Shown one piece after another: positions 12,701 to 24,689 of a stretch of DNA of 64,000 bases. Numbering within the stretch: position 1 is the stretch's first letter; every line of letters begins with the position of its first letter. A model generated the notes under the pieces. The model saw only the letters and a program-made list of their open reading frames with translations. It was not told where the DNA came from and did not search any database. Location of the stretch: contig NC_067301.1 of the NCBI RefSeq assembly GCF_020740795.1, positions 2,170,001 to 2,234,000 of the forward strand, in the 5' to 3' direction. A program made the translations under genes and the position numbers. The DNA is from Apus apus. Taxonomy: Eukaryota > Chordata > Aves > Apodiformes > Apodidae.

Positions 12701-15700
12701 TTTAAAGGAAAAGATTGGTCTTTATTTTCTTGTAACATGGTGTACATTTATAGTTCTATACAAGATCTTCCAGGATGATTCCAAGTTTTCACATCTGTGA
12801 ACCAGGAGCAGCAAAACTTCCCTCCCACACCCTGAGTGAATGCATACAGTTCATGTCACTGATGTTTTTAAACAAATACAAGAAAACAAATAATATTTAA
12901 TACCAGCAACCTGCATCCTCAGAACAGCTCCCCAAGAAGCTACTGCTCAGCACATGCATTTCCAAATAGCAATCTGGCAAAAAAAACCCAAACACAACCA
13001 AAGAAAAAAAATCAAATGGTGTTTTAAAAGGACATCTCAGAGAAGCTTACCATCCTGGTTGCCCCACTCCCAGTCAGGGCCACGGACTACTTTTGCCCCC
13101 TGGAAAGTCCCTTTTAGGGTGATGCGAGTCAAATTCTGTCGAGGACTCACCAGGACTCTGGAAAAACAAAGATAAGACAAATTAATTTATTGTTGAATAT
13201 TCACACTTTATAAATCTCTGTTTCAACCAAGATCTGTCATACAAGCACCAAGTGTTCCACAGTAACATACAAAAAGCCATGGCTTGAGTTCTGACAAGCA
13301 TCTAAGTGAAAGAATAAAATAGCTGAACAGGGTCTTTGATCCTAAAAGCTGGTCTCCCAGAAAGGAGAGAATACTGAGGCACTGTTCCACTCGTGGCAGA
13401 AAAACACCTACTGAGTAATACACTGGGCTAACTTGGTGAGTTTAAGGCAATACCAATAGACATTAGTAGGGTGTACACTGCATGAAAGCTTTTATGGCTC
13501 GGGCAGTCTCCTAGCTCCAAGGCATAAGGAGTTCAGCACAGCCCATAACCAAAGGTGCTGACTGCATAGCCCAGTTCGCCTGCTGAAAAGCAGAGATTAG
13601 ACCAGCACTGTTGTGACTGGACTGTTTCCGGGATAACAGACTCCTCTCTCTGCCCTGCAATCCACACCACAGGCATACACACTGATCCACCCTAAGAATA
13701 ATAAAAAAATACCTACGTGATAGTAAAGAGGGGATCTGAGGTCCTGTTAAAGCAGCTTCCAATTCCCATGATGTTACAGCAGCTTCTCTGCTGCTCTTGT
13801 GCGTGCTGCTCCCAGCCTCTGGTCCCTAGCAGAAAGCTTTCTCATGAGGCACCAAGCCACCAAAGTCCTCACAGGCCCGTTTCTTTTCCTCACCCAGGGT
13901 ACAATCCACTTTTTCTAGGTGCCTGGGAAGGTGCCACAATCCATACCTGAATTGTGCACCTCCTGACAGGCTCTGAGCAACTCCCAGCCCCGACAGAGCA
14001 AACCAAGTTCAGCAGCTGTTTGCAGGGCAAGGGGAGGGGAAGGCTCCCGGGGTAGGGCTGACCTCAGAACACTACTTATTTTCCATCTAATACCTAGAGA
14101 GAGAGGTGGAGACTCAGAAGGATAAAAAGCTTATGCCTGAACTTAATGTTTACTTATCCATCAGAAGCCTAAGTCTTTTACCTTCCTTAACTTGTTAGCA
14201 GATCTTCCACCTGTGCTTTACAATCTAATGTGTTTAGAAAGAGGGAGAGATTATTTACACGTTCTTATCACTGTTGAACGGTCATTATCCAGATTGCAGC
14301 TCAACAGGAGGGAGACTTTGAATTGTTGAGATTTTGTCTGTTTTAAACACCACCAAAGCTGGCAGTTGTTATGAAAGGGAAGATAATGAGAGAGGGGTAG
14401 GAAAAGGCTTGGCTGGGAAAAAGCTCAGCAGAAAAGAAACACTGATCAGCATTCATTTTATTGCATTTGCTTCTAAAACCAGCATGGATTTGTGTTCTAC
14501 ATTGGAAGCTGCTTAGCTACAACATGCTATTTTCCCTGGATTTTGTTGAATGCTTTTCTAACACTTTATCAAAGATGTCAAGGTCAAGCCCTGAGACCAA
14601 GTGATAAAAATATACTCCTCCAAACTCTGATCTCACACGGGAGGGGTTTTCAATGTGAAGATTTTCAGCGATAGTCAAATAAGGCACCAAGCTAAGCTTA
14701 AGCAAAGTGGTTAAACAGCAAAATAACCACCATTCATTACTTTCCTAGCAAGATTTCCCTTTCGTATAATCATAACAGCAGTCACTGCCCATCTCAGCAG
14801 CTCTCATATTAACCTGTCACTTGCAGCGACATCTGTGGCTAGACACCAGGAAAACAGAGCTGACCAGTCCAGAAAGCTGAGTTTCCAAACAGAAGAAAGA
14901 AGTGTAACAAACACCCCCTCCCATTCTGCTTAAATGCACCGTAACTGCCTTCCTTCCCTGGCCTCACAAAATTTTGACCTTGTCTTGAACCACTCTGCTG
15001 ACCAGCACCACTGAGGAATGATGTGAGAACCAGATATCCTGAGCCAAAACATCTTGGGTTTTAATCTAATTCAACATGTTTTGCTCCAAATACTGGATAA
15101 CAACCAAAGCTATTAGTGTGTTGCCAGAATACCCTGGGGATAAATTTAATCACTGCAATATTGCCTTTAATAACAATTTTAATTATGACAGCCAAACTCT
15201 GCAGCCATTTCTGCCCTACAAATTCCAATGATATTAAATTACCATAGAGTCCAGAAATCTCTTGGGAGCATGGACTGTACAGAATGAATGTCTCTCTCCA
15301 GCATGCTGGGAACCACCCCCCTGTGCTGTGCCTGTGCTGAAATGTCACTGAGGTGCTCACACAGCCTTCAACATCCCAGAGAGCTATGCAATAATAAAAT
15401 AATAAACAGCATCACCTGTGCTGTACAGGTAGAGACCCAAACCAACTGACTTGGGACACATTTAAACAGAGACTGCTTTTAATTGGCAGTAGCCATCTGA
15501 GGCCCTGCAAAAGTCAGAGCCCCTTCATACCAGGCACAGCTTAACATATTTTGCAAGACAGAGGCTTCACCACCACAGAAAATTCTTATCAGAAGAAACA
15601 AGCACAATGCATGGGACTGGACAGCAGAAGGAACAGTCAACCCTGCAAGGTAGCAGGTCATAAATATTGTGTTAATCTCTTCAGAAAAGGCACAGCTGTG

Positions 15701-18700
15701 AACAAGAATCCCAGGTCACGGCGGATACAAACTCCCACTCCTTCCAGGATGGATGAAGATCTACAGTGGCTGCCTCAAGAAAAGCCAACATAAAGGCTTT
15801 ACAGACACTGCAGGTAAAACTGACCTCAATGACGCACAGAATTCTAGATTCTCTTACTGACCCCAGCAAAGCTTTTACTGAAACACTTCCAGGAAAGGAT
15901 AAGGGTAGGAAATTCTGACAGATGGCAGGCGGATACTGATTGCTCAAGCATGAACCAGACTAAGACAAGGACACCAGTAAGTGAGGGATCAGGATCACAG
16001 AAACCTATTTCAGGAACCGTCTTGACCAAGAATTTCCATTGTCAATCCTATCCTTCCTTGCCATGTTCTTCGCAAAACCAACTGTATGCTTTTACCTCAG
16101 ATACCTCCTGCCATCTTTTTTTGCCAACCTCCTCTTGTGCTAGCTCCTGCCAGGCTCAGTTTTGGAAAGCCCCAAAGAGCAAGATTTCAGACCAAGACTA
16201 CTAAGCGTGAGCTAAAATGTGTGTGTGCACCTAAGACTCAAAACTGTACTGCAGACAGAGGGTTTCTCCACTATGCTCTCAGAAATGTCTATATACAGCC
16301 TTTAACAGCTGAATATTGCACTGAGAATGACAGAGGAGCACTGGTGAGCATACCAAGTGACATGTCTCATTATCATCCTTTAACCAAGACTGTTAGTTCA
16401 AAACAGAGGCTGAGGATGCTTTAGTGAAGGATTTCTCTTGCTTACAGTTTTGCTCATGTAATTCCAGAAAAGATAAAGACAAAATACATCACTGAAATGT
16501 AATCCCTGTCCCACAATTCAAACAGAATATTCCAAATTACATCAGGGAAGACCTGGCATGGGGATGTGCCCTTGCAATGTATGTGTGTTTTTTTAGGGAG
16601 GTACAGTTAAGTAGTTTATCTGGTAAACCTTTGTGTTTTTTTTAAAAAGTAAAAGTATACTGAATCATGAACGGAATTAATTCATATTAACGAATAATTT
16701 TAATTATTAAATTTAATGAGCATTTAAAAAAAAGCTAGGAAACAAACATCATCGCACAATCAGATTTGATTCAAAATATTACAAAATTTCTTAGTCTAAC
16801 AGCTTAAACTCACATTGCATAAACAACACATGTTGAAGAGATTACTACAGTAAATAAACCTGCATCCCCTTTATTGCCTAGTAATCAAACACCCAGCAAT
16901 TGTCACTCAGCTGCTGTATTAGTCCAGGCTTACAATATAAGAAGCACAGATGGAAGGCTGGATTATTAAGGCTGCCTTGAATGGGTCTGTGTTGCACATG
17001 CATACCAAAATGACAGCATGCACTTCTTCCTGTAATGCAGCTGATTTAGAAATCCAACTGGTAACTAGACTAGACAGAGCTGGTTTCTGAATTACGGCTG
17101 AAAATAACTCTGTTCTGACTACAGTATAAAACACAATGTGAGAAAATATTTGTATTTCTTATGCTTGATTACGCAAAACATTCCCCTGAATAGTCTGCTA
17201 GCTCCTTCAACTCCATTGTTGTCCAGAAACAAAATAGGACTTTTGAAAAATTGTTAAGGTTGTGATTTATTGGTGGGTGAGGTGCAGAAAATAGCCTGGG
17301 TAAAATGCATCACAACCCCTACTGGAATTGAGAAGGTGATGCAGCAAAATGCTATTGCTACTTTTGCACTCAAATGTAAGAATAACAATATTTGTACAAG
17401 AGGAAGATTATCTCACACTTGATTATTTGCAGAACTCACCAGCATGCCTATTTCAGCCCTAACATAAACCTGATGAGTTTTGCTTTGCTAACTTGCTTAC
17501 ACACACAGATTTATCTTCCAATTGCTAAGCGCATATTTGGCAAATGGATCCATGATTGAGAAAAAAGGCCTTCAGTGAAAACGAGCTGTGTCCAGCCTTT
17601 TAAACCAAGGATGACAGCCTCTCCTCTAAAATTCAAACCAAACAAGACCAAGTAAAAATACCAGCAATAGGCAAATGTCATGAAGAGACTCCTCCAAATG
17701 GGGAAATACAAAATTACCAGTACTTCATGCCACCAGAGGGTCAAACTCAGGTCATTACGACCTGAAATAGCCTTCAGGAAAAGGTGTCATCAAAGCCTCT
17801 TTAGAAAACTGATTGGGAACCCTCTGCAGTGACTGTCTGGGCTTAAGGCCTCCTAAATCCTGGGATTAGTGAGCTGCTACAAACAGCCATGTGTTGGCCT
17901 TGCCCAGGCTGAGCTGCACGGGTGCCATGTGGTGGGTCTGGCAACAGCAGTGCAGGTGGGAGCCATTTACTGCACAAGGACATCCCACTGCCAGCTCCAC
18001 AGTTCTCGTTGCACAGGCCTCAGCTTCCTCTGGGGAAGGATCAGCAATGGCAGGAGTTGCAAGATGGAGCATGGTGATGCTCTCCCGTGGAGGCCAGGGA
18101 GGAACTGGAAACTCCCAGCTCCTGGACCTCAGTTAAAGAGACAGCTGCATTTCATGGTTCTACATTTGATCACAGATGTAAGCTTATAAATATATAAGTG
18201 GTCCCTCCTTCATTACGCAAAACCAAGATTATGGGATCCTGTCAGATTTGGTGGGCTGTCTCTCCATCCACTTCCCTTACAAGCTTTCTGACTAATTAAC
18301 ACCCCAGTGGGCTTTGCCTGGGACTTGAGAGCAACACACTGCTGTGCTTGGGGCTCCCTGTAAACAACCAAAAGATACTCATTCCCTGCCAGGAGGTGAG
18401 AGAATCCTGACCTCTAAAAGAGACTCATCCTGTGTTTCACAGCCATTCAAACAACAGCGGGTAGCAACAGAACCTCGAGCAAACCCAAACCCACACAGCA
18501 GTCACCATGTCTTTTTAAATATAGCTTTTTTTTTTTTTTTTTTTGGTCCTTGGGGAACTGCCAAAGGTTTTCTCTTCTACTTTATTAAGAAAAAAAAATT
18601 GAGATGAGGGATCGCAGCAATAGTCCCAGTGACTCATAAATACGCAGTTTTTGTTCTGTGAAAAGGATGCTGCATTGCCTAAGGCAGTGTGTGTCTTTAC

Positions 18701-20368
18701 AGCTCAGACCTCAGTTATTCCAAAGAAATCCTCTCTACTGCATCAATCAAAGGTGATCTCCCCCCATGCCCCTTATTTCTTTTCTTTTTTTTTTAAATCA
18801 GAACACGAATTCTTAATGAAGAGCAATCCAAGGGACACTAGACCAACAACAGGATTACATTTGCATTAGAGCAGAGGTGCTGCTACTTCTTCCTGCTCCT
18901 GCCCTGCAAGACATGTCTGAGTAAAGCTGTTTCAGTTTGGCACCTCCCTTTATGAAAGCTCTTCCACAAAACCCATGCGCTGCAGTTCCTACTACTTTTC
19001 CTAAAGGCAACAGGATTACAAGATTCACCTTCATGCCCATCTTAGGAGGCACAAATGAAATTAGTGTTGAGACTTCTTCAGTTCTTCCTCAGGACAGGAG
19101 AACAGCCCTCCATCTTTTGGCACAAAAATTATGGATACCCTTCCACAGGCATCAGTGTAGCAGTTCCAATAATGCTAACATGCAGAGTACAGAGCAACTA
19201 AGATGATGTTCTGCAGTCAATAGTAGAGATCCTCAGAAAAAATCAACTATTTGGGAGTGCAAGATTCCCAACAGCCTCCCTGTGACCACTTGGCTATCAG
19301 AGAACAGCAAACAGCAAAATATGTCTAAAAAATTATTAAATTAGGGGGGGGAGAAAAAGAAAAACCAGAGCAGACAAACATTCCGAATTTTCACCTTGAT
19401 TTCTCAGAAAATTCTGCTGATTACTATTTGCTGTCTTTTTTTAAACAGCTCCATAAAAGTGCCAGATCCAGCCTTACACTGTTCTATAGAACAGTGATCC
19501 CAAATACTTTCAGTAAAAAAATGCTGAGCACCCCCCGGTATAGGTTTATTTTTTAATTAATTTTACGGCCATGTACTAGTGAAGTTCTATTATGTTATTC
19601 CTGTACCTCAGTGGATCATCTCACAGACCCCCTGGGGCGTGCAAACCCCATTCTGGAGACCACTGCTAGAGAGCAGTGACCTGTAAGTCTCAGCCTGGCT
19701 AACTGGCCTGCCCCCAAGGCAGCACTTACGGCTGGGAGTGCGCTGTCTCGTAGCGCTCGAAGGAGTGGGAGAGGTCGTGCTTGTTGTTCATGTAGCACTG
19801 GGTGCACAAGTCATAGTCAAAGCACATCTTGCACTTCCACCGCATCCCCCGGATGCCGTGCTTCTTGCAGCAGTCGCAGATGATGTTAGGGTGACGGACA
19901 CCTGGGAGAACAAAAGCAAAGGAACTCAGATCCGCGCAACACCCGGGGAAACCAGGCTGACCACGCTCTCTACATCCAGAGGAAAAAAAGTCCTGTGCTG
20001 TGTGTGTATTGAAGATGGTGCAGTAATATAATAGGAAGTGAGATGTGTAATATAAAGTATCCATCTCCTGGCTTAAGAGACTCCCATCCTAAAAGTCATG
20101 CCAGAATCCAACCCTTCTTACCTATTTGTGCATTATCATACAGAAGAAGGTCGTAAGCCCCTTGGAATCCAGTGCGGTAATTGGTTCTGTTGCCTTGATC
20201 CCACTGCACGACCACAGTCTTATCTGGGGTGGTTGGGCTGCCTGTCCGACCAATCTCCACCACAGTCCCAACATTCCCTTCACCGTTGTCCTGGTTGCCC
20301 CACTTCCAGTCCACTCCACGAACTACCCGCATCCCAACCTGCATGCTGGCATAGGGGTCCACGTCCAT
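604..20368 (-). CDS. MIB2: MIB2, E3 ubiquitin-protein ligase mind bomb 2 (13 coding exons, C-terminal part off the left edge)
   Basis: MIB2 ubiquitinates Notch ligands (Delta, Jagged) at the plasma membrane and endosomes, promoting the endocytosis that activates Notch in the neighbouring cell. Thirteen exons were joined by eye; all splice phases agree and give 654 uninterrupted codons. Visible order: MIB/HERC2 domain 1 (about residues 5-83), ZZ zinc finger (C91, C94, C106, C109, C115, C118, H124, H128), MIB/HERC2 domain 2 (about 155-240), Mib repeats (about 242-400), then six ankyrin repeats from about 459 to 654. Human MIB2 is about 1,000 residues, so about 350 residues with the last ankyrin repeats and the RING fingers lie left of position 1. 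MIB1 was excluded because the N-terminus (MDVDP...) and the ZZ segment ([15 protein letters not shown]) follow MIB2. The frame shows no break. One intron uses a GC donor. The first exon is non-coding and lies upstream. Confidence 0.96.
1206..1271. repeat. Three-copy palindromic minisatellite in a MIB2 intron
   Basis: AAATGGTTGGTATAACC occurs three times (1,206; 1,227; 1,251). Copies 1 and 3 continue to AACCAACC, making perfect inverted arms GGTTGGT and ACCAACC around ATA, able to form a small hairpin or cruciform. Confidence 0.85.
1380..1534 (-). CDS. MIB2: MIB2 exon: ankyrin repeats 4-5
   Basis: This 155-nt exon encodes residues 561-611 and two bases of L612. It includes [20 protein letters not shown] (repeat 4) and the start of repeat 5 ([12 protein letters not shown]). 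The acceptor is TTGTGTAG and the donor GTAAGT. Confidence 0.94.
1753..1909 (-). CDS. MIB2: MIB2 exon: ankyrin repeats 2-3
   Basis: This 157-nt exon encodes residues 509-560 and completes G508. It finishes repeat 2 ([16 protein letters not shown]) and carries repeat 3 ([19 protein letters not shown]). The acceptor is AAACCAG and the donor GTAAGT. It ends in phase 0 after CDVNLP, matching the human exon. Confidence 0.94.
2530..2678 (-). CDS. MIB2: MIB2 exon: ankyrin repeats 1-2
   Basis: This 149-nt exon encodes residues 459-507 plus two bases of G508. Repeat 1 has [20 protein letters not shown] and repeat 2 begins GDTALHYAA, both standard ankyrin consensus. The acceptor TTCCCACAG and donor GTAGGA are canonical. 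Confidence 0.95.
4482..4615 (-). CDS. MIB2: MIB2 exon: helical segment before the ankyrin repeats (GC donor)
   Basis: This 134-nt exon encodes residues 415-458 and completes S414. It covers a helical, ankyrin-like stretch ([12 protein letters not shown]) just before the canonical repeats. The acceptor is CTACCAG. The donor is GCAAGT directly after AAG, a typical GC-AG donor; using it joins in phase 0 to VDAKNQ of the next exon, as in human MIB2. The nearest GT further on would add residues and break the frame. Confidence 0.92.
5587..5749 (-). CDS. MIB2: MIB2 exon: end of the Mib repeats, linker
   Basis: This 163-nt exon encodes residues 360-413 and the first base of S414. It has the [21 protein letters not shown] segment and then a charged linker leading to the ankyrin region. 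The donor was placed at GTGAGA (plus-strand ac at 5,585-5,586) because that makes the serine shared with the next exon, as in human MIB2. The frame stays open beyond the donor to 5,288, but that stretch is intron. Confidence 0.93.
5896..5955. repeat. Two-copy 30-bp tandem repeat in a MIB2 intron
   Basis: CTCCCACTCCAAGGA followed by CCCAGAGGGTT-like sequence is duplicated head to tail, with two mismatches between copies. It lies between two Mib-repeat exons and is not coding. Confidence 0.85.
6503..6607 (-). CDS. MIB2: MIB2 exon: second Mib repeat
   Basis: Exactly 35 codons (residues 325-359), phase 0 on both sides. It encodes [10 protein letters not shown] followed by the [11 protein letters not shown] core of the second Mib repeat. 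Acceptor CTTGTAG and donor GTGAGT are canonical. Because this exon and the previous one are both phase 0 on each side, either could be skipped without a frameshift. Confidence 0.95.
7805..7912 (-). CDS. MIB2: MIB2 exon: Mib repeat, continuation
   Basis: Exactly 36 codons (residues 289-324), phase 0 on both sides. It encodes the [21 protein letters not shown] segment that completes the first Mib repeat. The acceptor is a short-tract AAAAG and the donor is GTAGGTGAG. The sequence matches human MIB2 almost residue for residue as recalled. Confidence 0.95.
9672..9814 (-). CDS. MIB2: MIB2 exon: first Mib repeat
   Basis: This 143-nt exon encodes residues 242-288 and completes G241. It includes [12 protein letters not shown] and the tryptophan-bearing [11 protein letters not shown], which belong to the first Mib repeat. 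That module contributes to recognition of Notch-ligand tails. The acceptor is CCCTTCAG and the donor is GTATGC. It ends in phase 0. Confidence 0.95.
10993..11187 (-). CDS. MIB2: MIB2 exon: main part of MIB/HERC2 domain 2
   Basis: This 195-nt exon encodes residues 177-240 with split glycines 176 and 241. It contains the highly conserved [21 protein letters not shown] block followed by the [15 protein letters not shown] block, both matching human MIB2. The acceptor is TTCCTCAG. The donor GTGCGT is weaker than the other donors of this gene, but no other site fits the phase of the next exon. Confidence 0.95.
13051..13157 (-). CDS. MIB2: MIB2 exon: linker and start of MIB/HERC2 domain 2
   Basis: This 107-nt exon encodes residues 141-175, plus parts of P140 and G176. 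The first half is the linker after the ZZ finger. The second half starts MIB/HERC2 domain 2 with [11 protein letters not shown]. The acceptor TTTTCCAG and donor GTAAGC are canonical. A 6.6-kb intron separates it from the ZZ exon. Confidence 0.95.
13158..19729 (-). other. MIB2: MIB2 intron (6.6 kb) with no recognised feature
   Basis: Intron between the ZZ exon and the following exon. I see A/T-rich single-copy sequence, a T tract at 18,526-18,544 and nothing resembling a nested gene, RNA gene or complete transposon. Confidence 0.7.
18526..18544. repeat. Poly-T tract of 19 bases
   Basis: Uninterrupted T run in a MIB2 intron; on the transcribed strand it is poly-A. No adjoining retroposed gene was recognised. 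Confidence 0.9.
19730..19901 (-). CDS. MIB2: MIB2 exon: ZZ-type zinc finger
   Basis: This 172-nt exon encodes residues 84-139 and parts of G83 and P140. It holds the complete ZZ finger, with CxxC pairs C91/C94, C106/C109 and C115/C118 and the histidine pair H124/H128. ZZ fingers bind two zinc ions and mediate protein contacts. The acceptor is CCCAG on the minus strand and the donor is GTAAGT. The sequence is nearly identical to the human MIB2 finger as recalled, and no zinc ligand is missing. Confidence 0.96.
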
Positions 20369-20372
20369 TGAT
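20122..20372 (-). CDS. MIB2: MIB2 first coding exon: start codon and MIB/HERC2 domain 1
   Basis: The minus strand reads ttgcag acceptor, then ATCA, then ATG at 20,366-20,368, so only 4 nt of 5' UTR lie in this exon. It encodes residues 1-82 plus the first base of G83 and ends at a GTAAGA donor (20,120-20,121). It carries the [10 protein letters not shown] signature of the MIB/HERC2 fold, which in MIB proteins recognises Notch-ligand tails. The start matches human MIB2. An apparent upstream in-frame ATG at 20,383 lies in the intron, behind the acceptor. The -3 base is T and +4 is G, so the initiation context is only moderate. Confidence 0.95.
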
Positions 20373-23300
20373 CTGCAAGGCAACCCCTAAAATCCTTCCA
20401 CGAGAGGGGTCTTGGAGTCAGGCAGTGTCATCAGCAACACCCTCAGCATCGTCAGCAGCATGTTCAGCACACCTAATAAGACAACATACCATTGAGTGAT
20501 GCCACTCAAGACATCCCATTTTCCCCAGAATGACCTGGCTACAGAAGAGGCCTGACCTGCTGAGTAGATAAATCTGTACTTGATTTAAAACAGGAATGCT
20601 CACAGCTTTAGCACCAATGGCAAGGATACACTAGCTAGCCAGACTTCCAAGGCACAGAAACATGTGCATGTCCAAAAGACTTATTCCAGAGCACTGAGTA
20701 CGAGGGAAGAGAACTGAGCAAGAAGTCTTTACAAAACTTCAGTACCAGCCCTTGATTTCAAACTCAGGAATATGTGCAACAGCTGCTAGAAACAGAATGG
20801 AAACAGAAACAAAAATGCCCAGGAAATAGAGTTGTAAGAAATAAGCAGGAAAACGCCAGCAGTGCTTTAGCAACAAGAAGTCTATACAGTCTGTTTTTCA
20901 GGAATACTGCTCATATACACTTACCACATAACACTGCAGTGTTGAGTTTCACTTGCCCAGAAAGTTAGTTTTGGTTTTGATTTTGGGATACAGGAAGTTT
21001 AAAGATGCATATGAAAGAAATGTTAGTCTGTTTTCCAAAAGTAATAGCAGATTTTTAAAAGGTGCCAATGCCAGAGACATGTCAATCTTTTGCTGCTGTT
21101 TATCAATGGAGGCCACGGCAGGAACAGGGAAGGGTTACTCCTAACCTGCAATAAGCACTGCAGATTTTGTGCTGGGATCAGTAAAAGCCTGGGATGATCT
21201 TTCAAACTGTTGCCACGACAGTTGGTAAATGAGGCAAACACCACATGGATGCAGCACATCCACAACTTTGAATTAAATCAAATAGATCGTAAAAGCCTGG
21301 TTTATGTCTCTACCAGAAAAAGAAGACAGAGGCTCTCAATATTTAGGGCCAAGCTGCTGGTCTGACTTCTGGAAAAATCTCCTGTAGCATCCTTTTTCTT
21401 TGGGCATCCCTGGGGTCTCCCTTTTTCTCTCAAGCTATCCACAGCATCCAAAACTTTTTCAAAATTTGAAAAAAAACAACACAATGCCAAGAGCCAAATA
21501 GTGCAGATTCTAAAAGTAGAGCAAACCTTACCAACTGCCATGACCCTGGGCCAGTTCAAACCAGGCTGACAAACCTGGTTTAGCCGACAAGTTAATAGGA
21601 TGTGTACACGGACACAGCAACAGGAGCAGCTTTGTGCCATCCATGTGACATGTTGTTAACAGTACCACCTACCAATACGCGACTGAAACCACTGAGGCCT
21701 AAAAATAAACTCTTCCTCCAGTCAAACACCCCCTTTTAAATGTATGGAGGAGTAGTTTGATGCAAAATTATGCAGAAAGAGCCTGATTTCTGTTCAGCTT
21801 TAGCACCTCTCTAGCTTTAGACTTTTCCTGCTGTGCATCGTGGTGACATCCAAACACCTGCCAGACAAGAGCAACATCAAAACCAAATGTCCTTGTGAAC
21901 ATCATGTCATCTTTCCTTCTAATCATCACTAAAAGATGCCTGGGATGACACTTTCACGTAGACTTCCTTTGTGGAGGTAGATGTAACATTGCTGAGTTTA
22001 AGGTGCACTGGTGTTTGTTGTCCTTGTGAAAGCAGAAATAATAAAAAATAAATAATATCCTTTTCAGAAAGCATTGCAGAGCCTAGTGACATTTGTATGA
22101 TCCCTTCTTCCTTCAGATGAGATGAATAAAAGACAATTTATTGCTTTAACTAAGAGGTGGAACTTGTTTTATAAAAGGCTGCTGTCAACCAGTAAAGACA
22201 GACAAACCCACTGCTGAGAAAACAAATGGAAACATCCAACAATACAAAGGTACAAGAGATACAGTTAAATTATTGCTACATGGCTTTTCCTTAGAAACAA
22301 CAACCCCTCCTGTTTCATCCAAGTGAACTGGTGGAAGGTGAGGGGAGGTAGTGGGAAATGGAAATGCACACTTAAGGAGGGAAACAACAAATACCATAGG
22401 GTTGCTCAGGTGTAGACAGAGTGCCACCTCCCAGCCTTAAGAGTTCTATGCTATTTCAGCATTTCCTTCTCTGCAGGAATGAATGAATGAAACATCACAG
22501 GCTTCAGAACTCTCAGCATTTCAAGGAAGACCATGCCAGTTTCAAAAATTATTCCTTATAGAAGAATATTCCAGGTTGCACCACAAACCCAGAAGGAGAA
22601 CAATCCCTTGCTACCTGAAAACAGCAGAGCAGGCTGACATACTGTGTATCGTGACACATGCTCAACAGAGTAGTCAAACAGCAGACTAGCAACCTCAGGG
22701 CAGAACTGCCTTGTTCCTACAAATGTGTGACCCACACACAGGGAAACCCACACTTTCTCTGTGCACCTTCCCACTAGTTTTCTGAAAGGAATGCTACAGA
22801 GATCTCTTCTTCAAACTGCCAGCGAAAAACAAAAGCTACACAAACTCTTTGTAGAAAGAGTCCTGGAGAATCCCATCATGACAGTGCTCTGGGAATTTAC
22901 CTATGGATGCAATACAATATGCCAACATCAGGCATCTTGCTGCAGACCTGCCTATAGACAGTGATCAGATCACAGGTCAGTATCACAGGTACCAAGCTGC
23001 AAGGACAAAACTCCATCTAATCAGTAACCCAAGATAAGCTGGATCCAGATGGAAAGACTTTTACTGCTGCCACAGGCATCAAGCTTCCCTCGGTTCTGCA
23101 GGTCCCTACGCCTCACAAAGGAACTACTCATGTACCCATCCCACAGCTCCAGGAAGCTATGGAGCTGCACACTGTTCAACTGCACACTCGTGATGCTGAG
23201 TACCAGTTAATGGAGTTGTCTGTGCTGCAATGACCTTCCTGCAAATCCTTGCTCTCTGATCTGAAGACTGTCTTCTTAATGTGAATGCTCCATTTTCTAC

Positions 23301-24689
23301 ACAAGAAGGGACCAAATGCATTCTGCATTCCTGTCTGATCTGCAGGGGTGGATGTATTACAAGAGTAAAGAACCATTCAAAATCTTTGCGAGATGAATTA
23401 CAATGCTCATGCAGTTTGAACCTTACCAGAGATCAGCATTATTTACTTCCTAAGAGGAAATGTTTCACTCACTGAAGCAAATACTCCTCCCTCGATGCTG
23501 TCTGGGTCATAATTATTCCAGGGAAGGATAGGTACAGCTGCCAGAATTGACTCACAGAAAAAACGTCAGTTTCCCATGGGAGTTTAAAGTAACTATGAAT
23601 AAATAATCCATTATAATACACAAGCATATTTCTTAATCCTGACCTAACATTCTGACCTCATCTACTGTGACACAGGAAAGACCAGCTCAGGTATAATCTA
23701 CCAGTGCATTCTTAGGAAATCCCAGTAATACTTCACTGGGAAGAAAGGGAAAATACTTTAGCACCTTCAGTCCACAACATTGTAGTTGCAATAATTGTTG
23801 TAGCTTTCTGCCATTATTCAAACTGTGCTGTTGGTAGAAGGTGCTCTAGAGGCAACCTAACATCCATCTCGTAAGAGGCAAAGGTTGCTGCTGCTGCCCT
23901 GGGTACACAGTAAACAGAACCCAACAGTGGTGTAAGCAGATGGACAACATCAGTGCATGGAACTTGGTTATCAAGTTATTTAAACAGTATAGCAAACAGA
24001 GGAAGATGAAGGTGATTTTGTTTGTTGTTTTTCTTTGTTGGCTGTTTTTTTTTAAAGCAGCTTTTTTCTTTTCCTTCACGCCTATGTTGCAGTTGGAATT
24101 GACTTCTCCAGTGAATTACTCCACCTCAGAGAGCTTTGCCTATCCTAAGGATGCTTCCTTAAGTGCTATGGCAGATGCAAATCACACAGTTGCTCAACAG
24201 AGCTGCACAAGCTTTGCAAAGCTCCAACTTTGATATTCCTCTAGTTTCTGAACATCCTTTGTGAATGCACATGGAGATGGCTGCAGCAGAACTTTTATTA
24301 CAGGGTCCTTTCCACTGCAGCTCACCCCAGCCTGAAATGCTCAGCTTTCCCAGCTGTTAATTCATAAGCCCCAAAAGAAGTAATTATTTACGTTAAACAT
24401 TTTTGAAACTAACATCATCCTCCATGTCTTACTATTTCCATTCTTTCTGACTCTTCCTTCTCCTCAGGTACAGCCTGTTATTTGGGATATTCTATCTCTA
24501 ACAACTGGAGACCCGCAGCATCCCACGCCTACCGAAGAGCTATCGCTGCCTGTAATCCTCTTGCTCTTAGGGGTTTTCTCCAAGGAACACAAAGCACACG
24601 CTGGCTGCAAAACCCCTCAAACTGACCCAACCCGATCCTCTGGAGCCAGCTCAGGTACGCTGGAGCAGAGGAAGCCCTGCTTCCACCCG

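Noticed and set aside
604..20368. Identity as MIB1
   Set aside because: The N-terminus and ZZ finger differ from MIB1 (which reads like MSNSRNN and a CRQQP-type finger) and match MIB2.
20369..20383. MIB2 start codon 15 nt upstream (MPCRS extension)
   Set aside because: The sequence TTGCAG just before ATCAATG is a clear acceptor, so the extra ATG is intronic; family N-termini begin at MDVDP.
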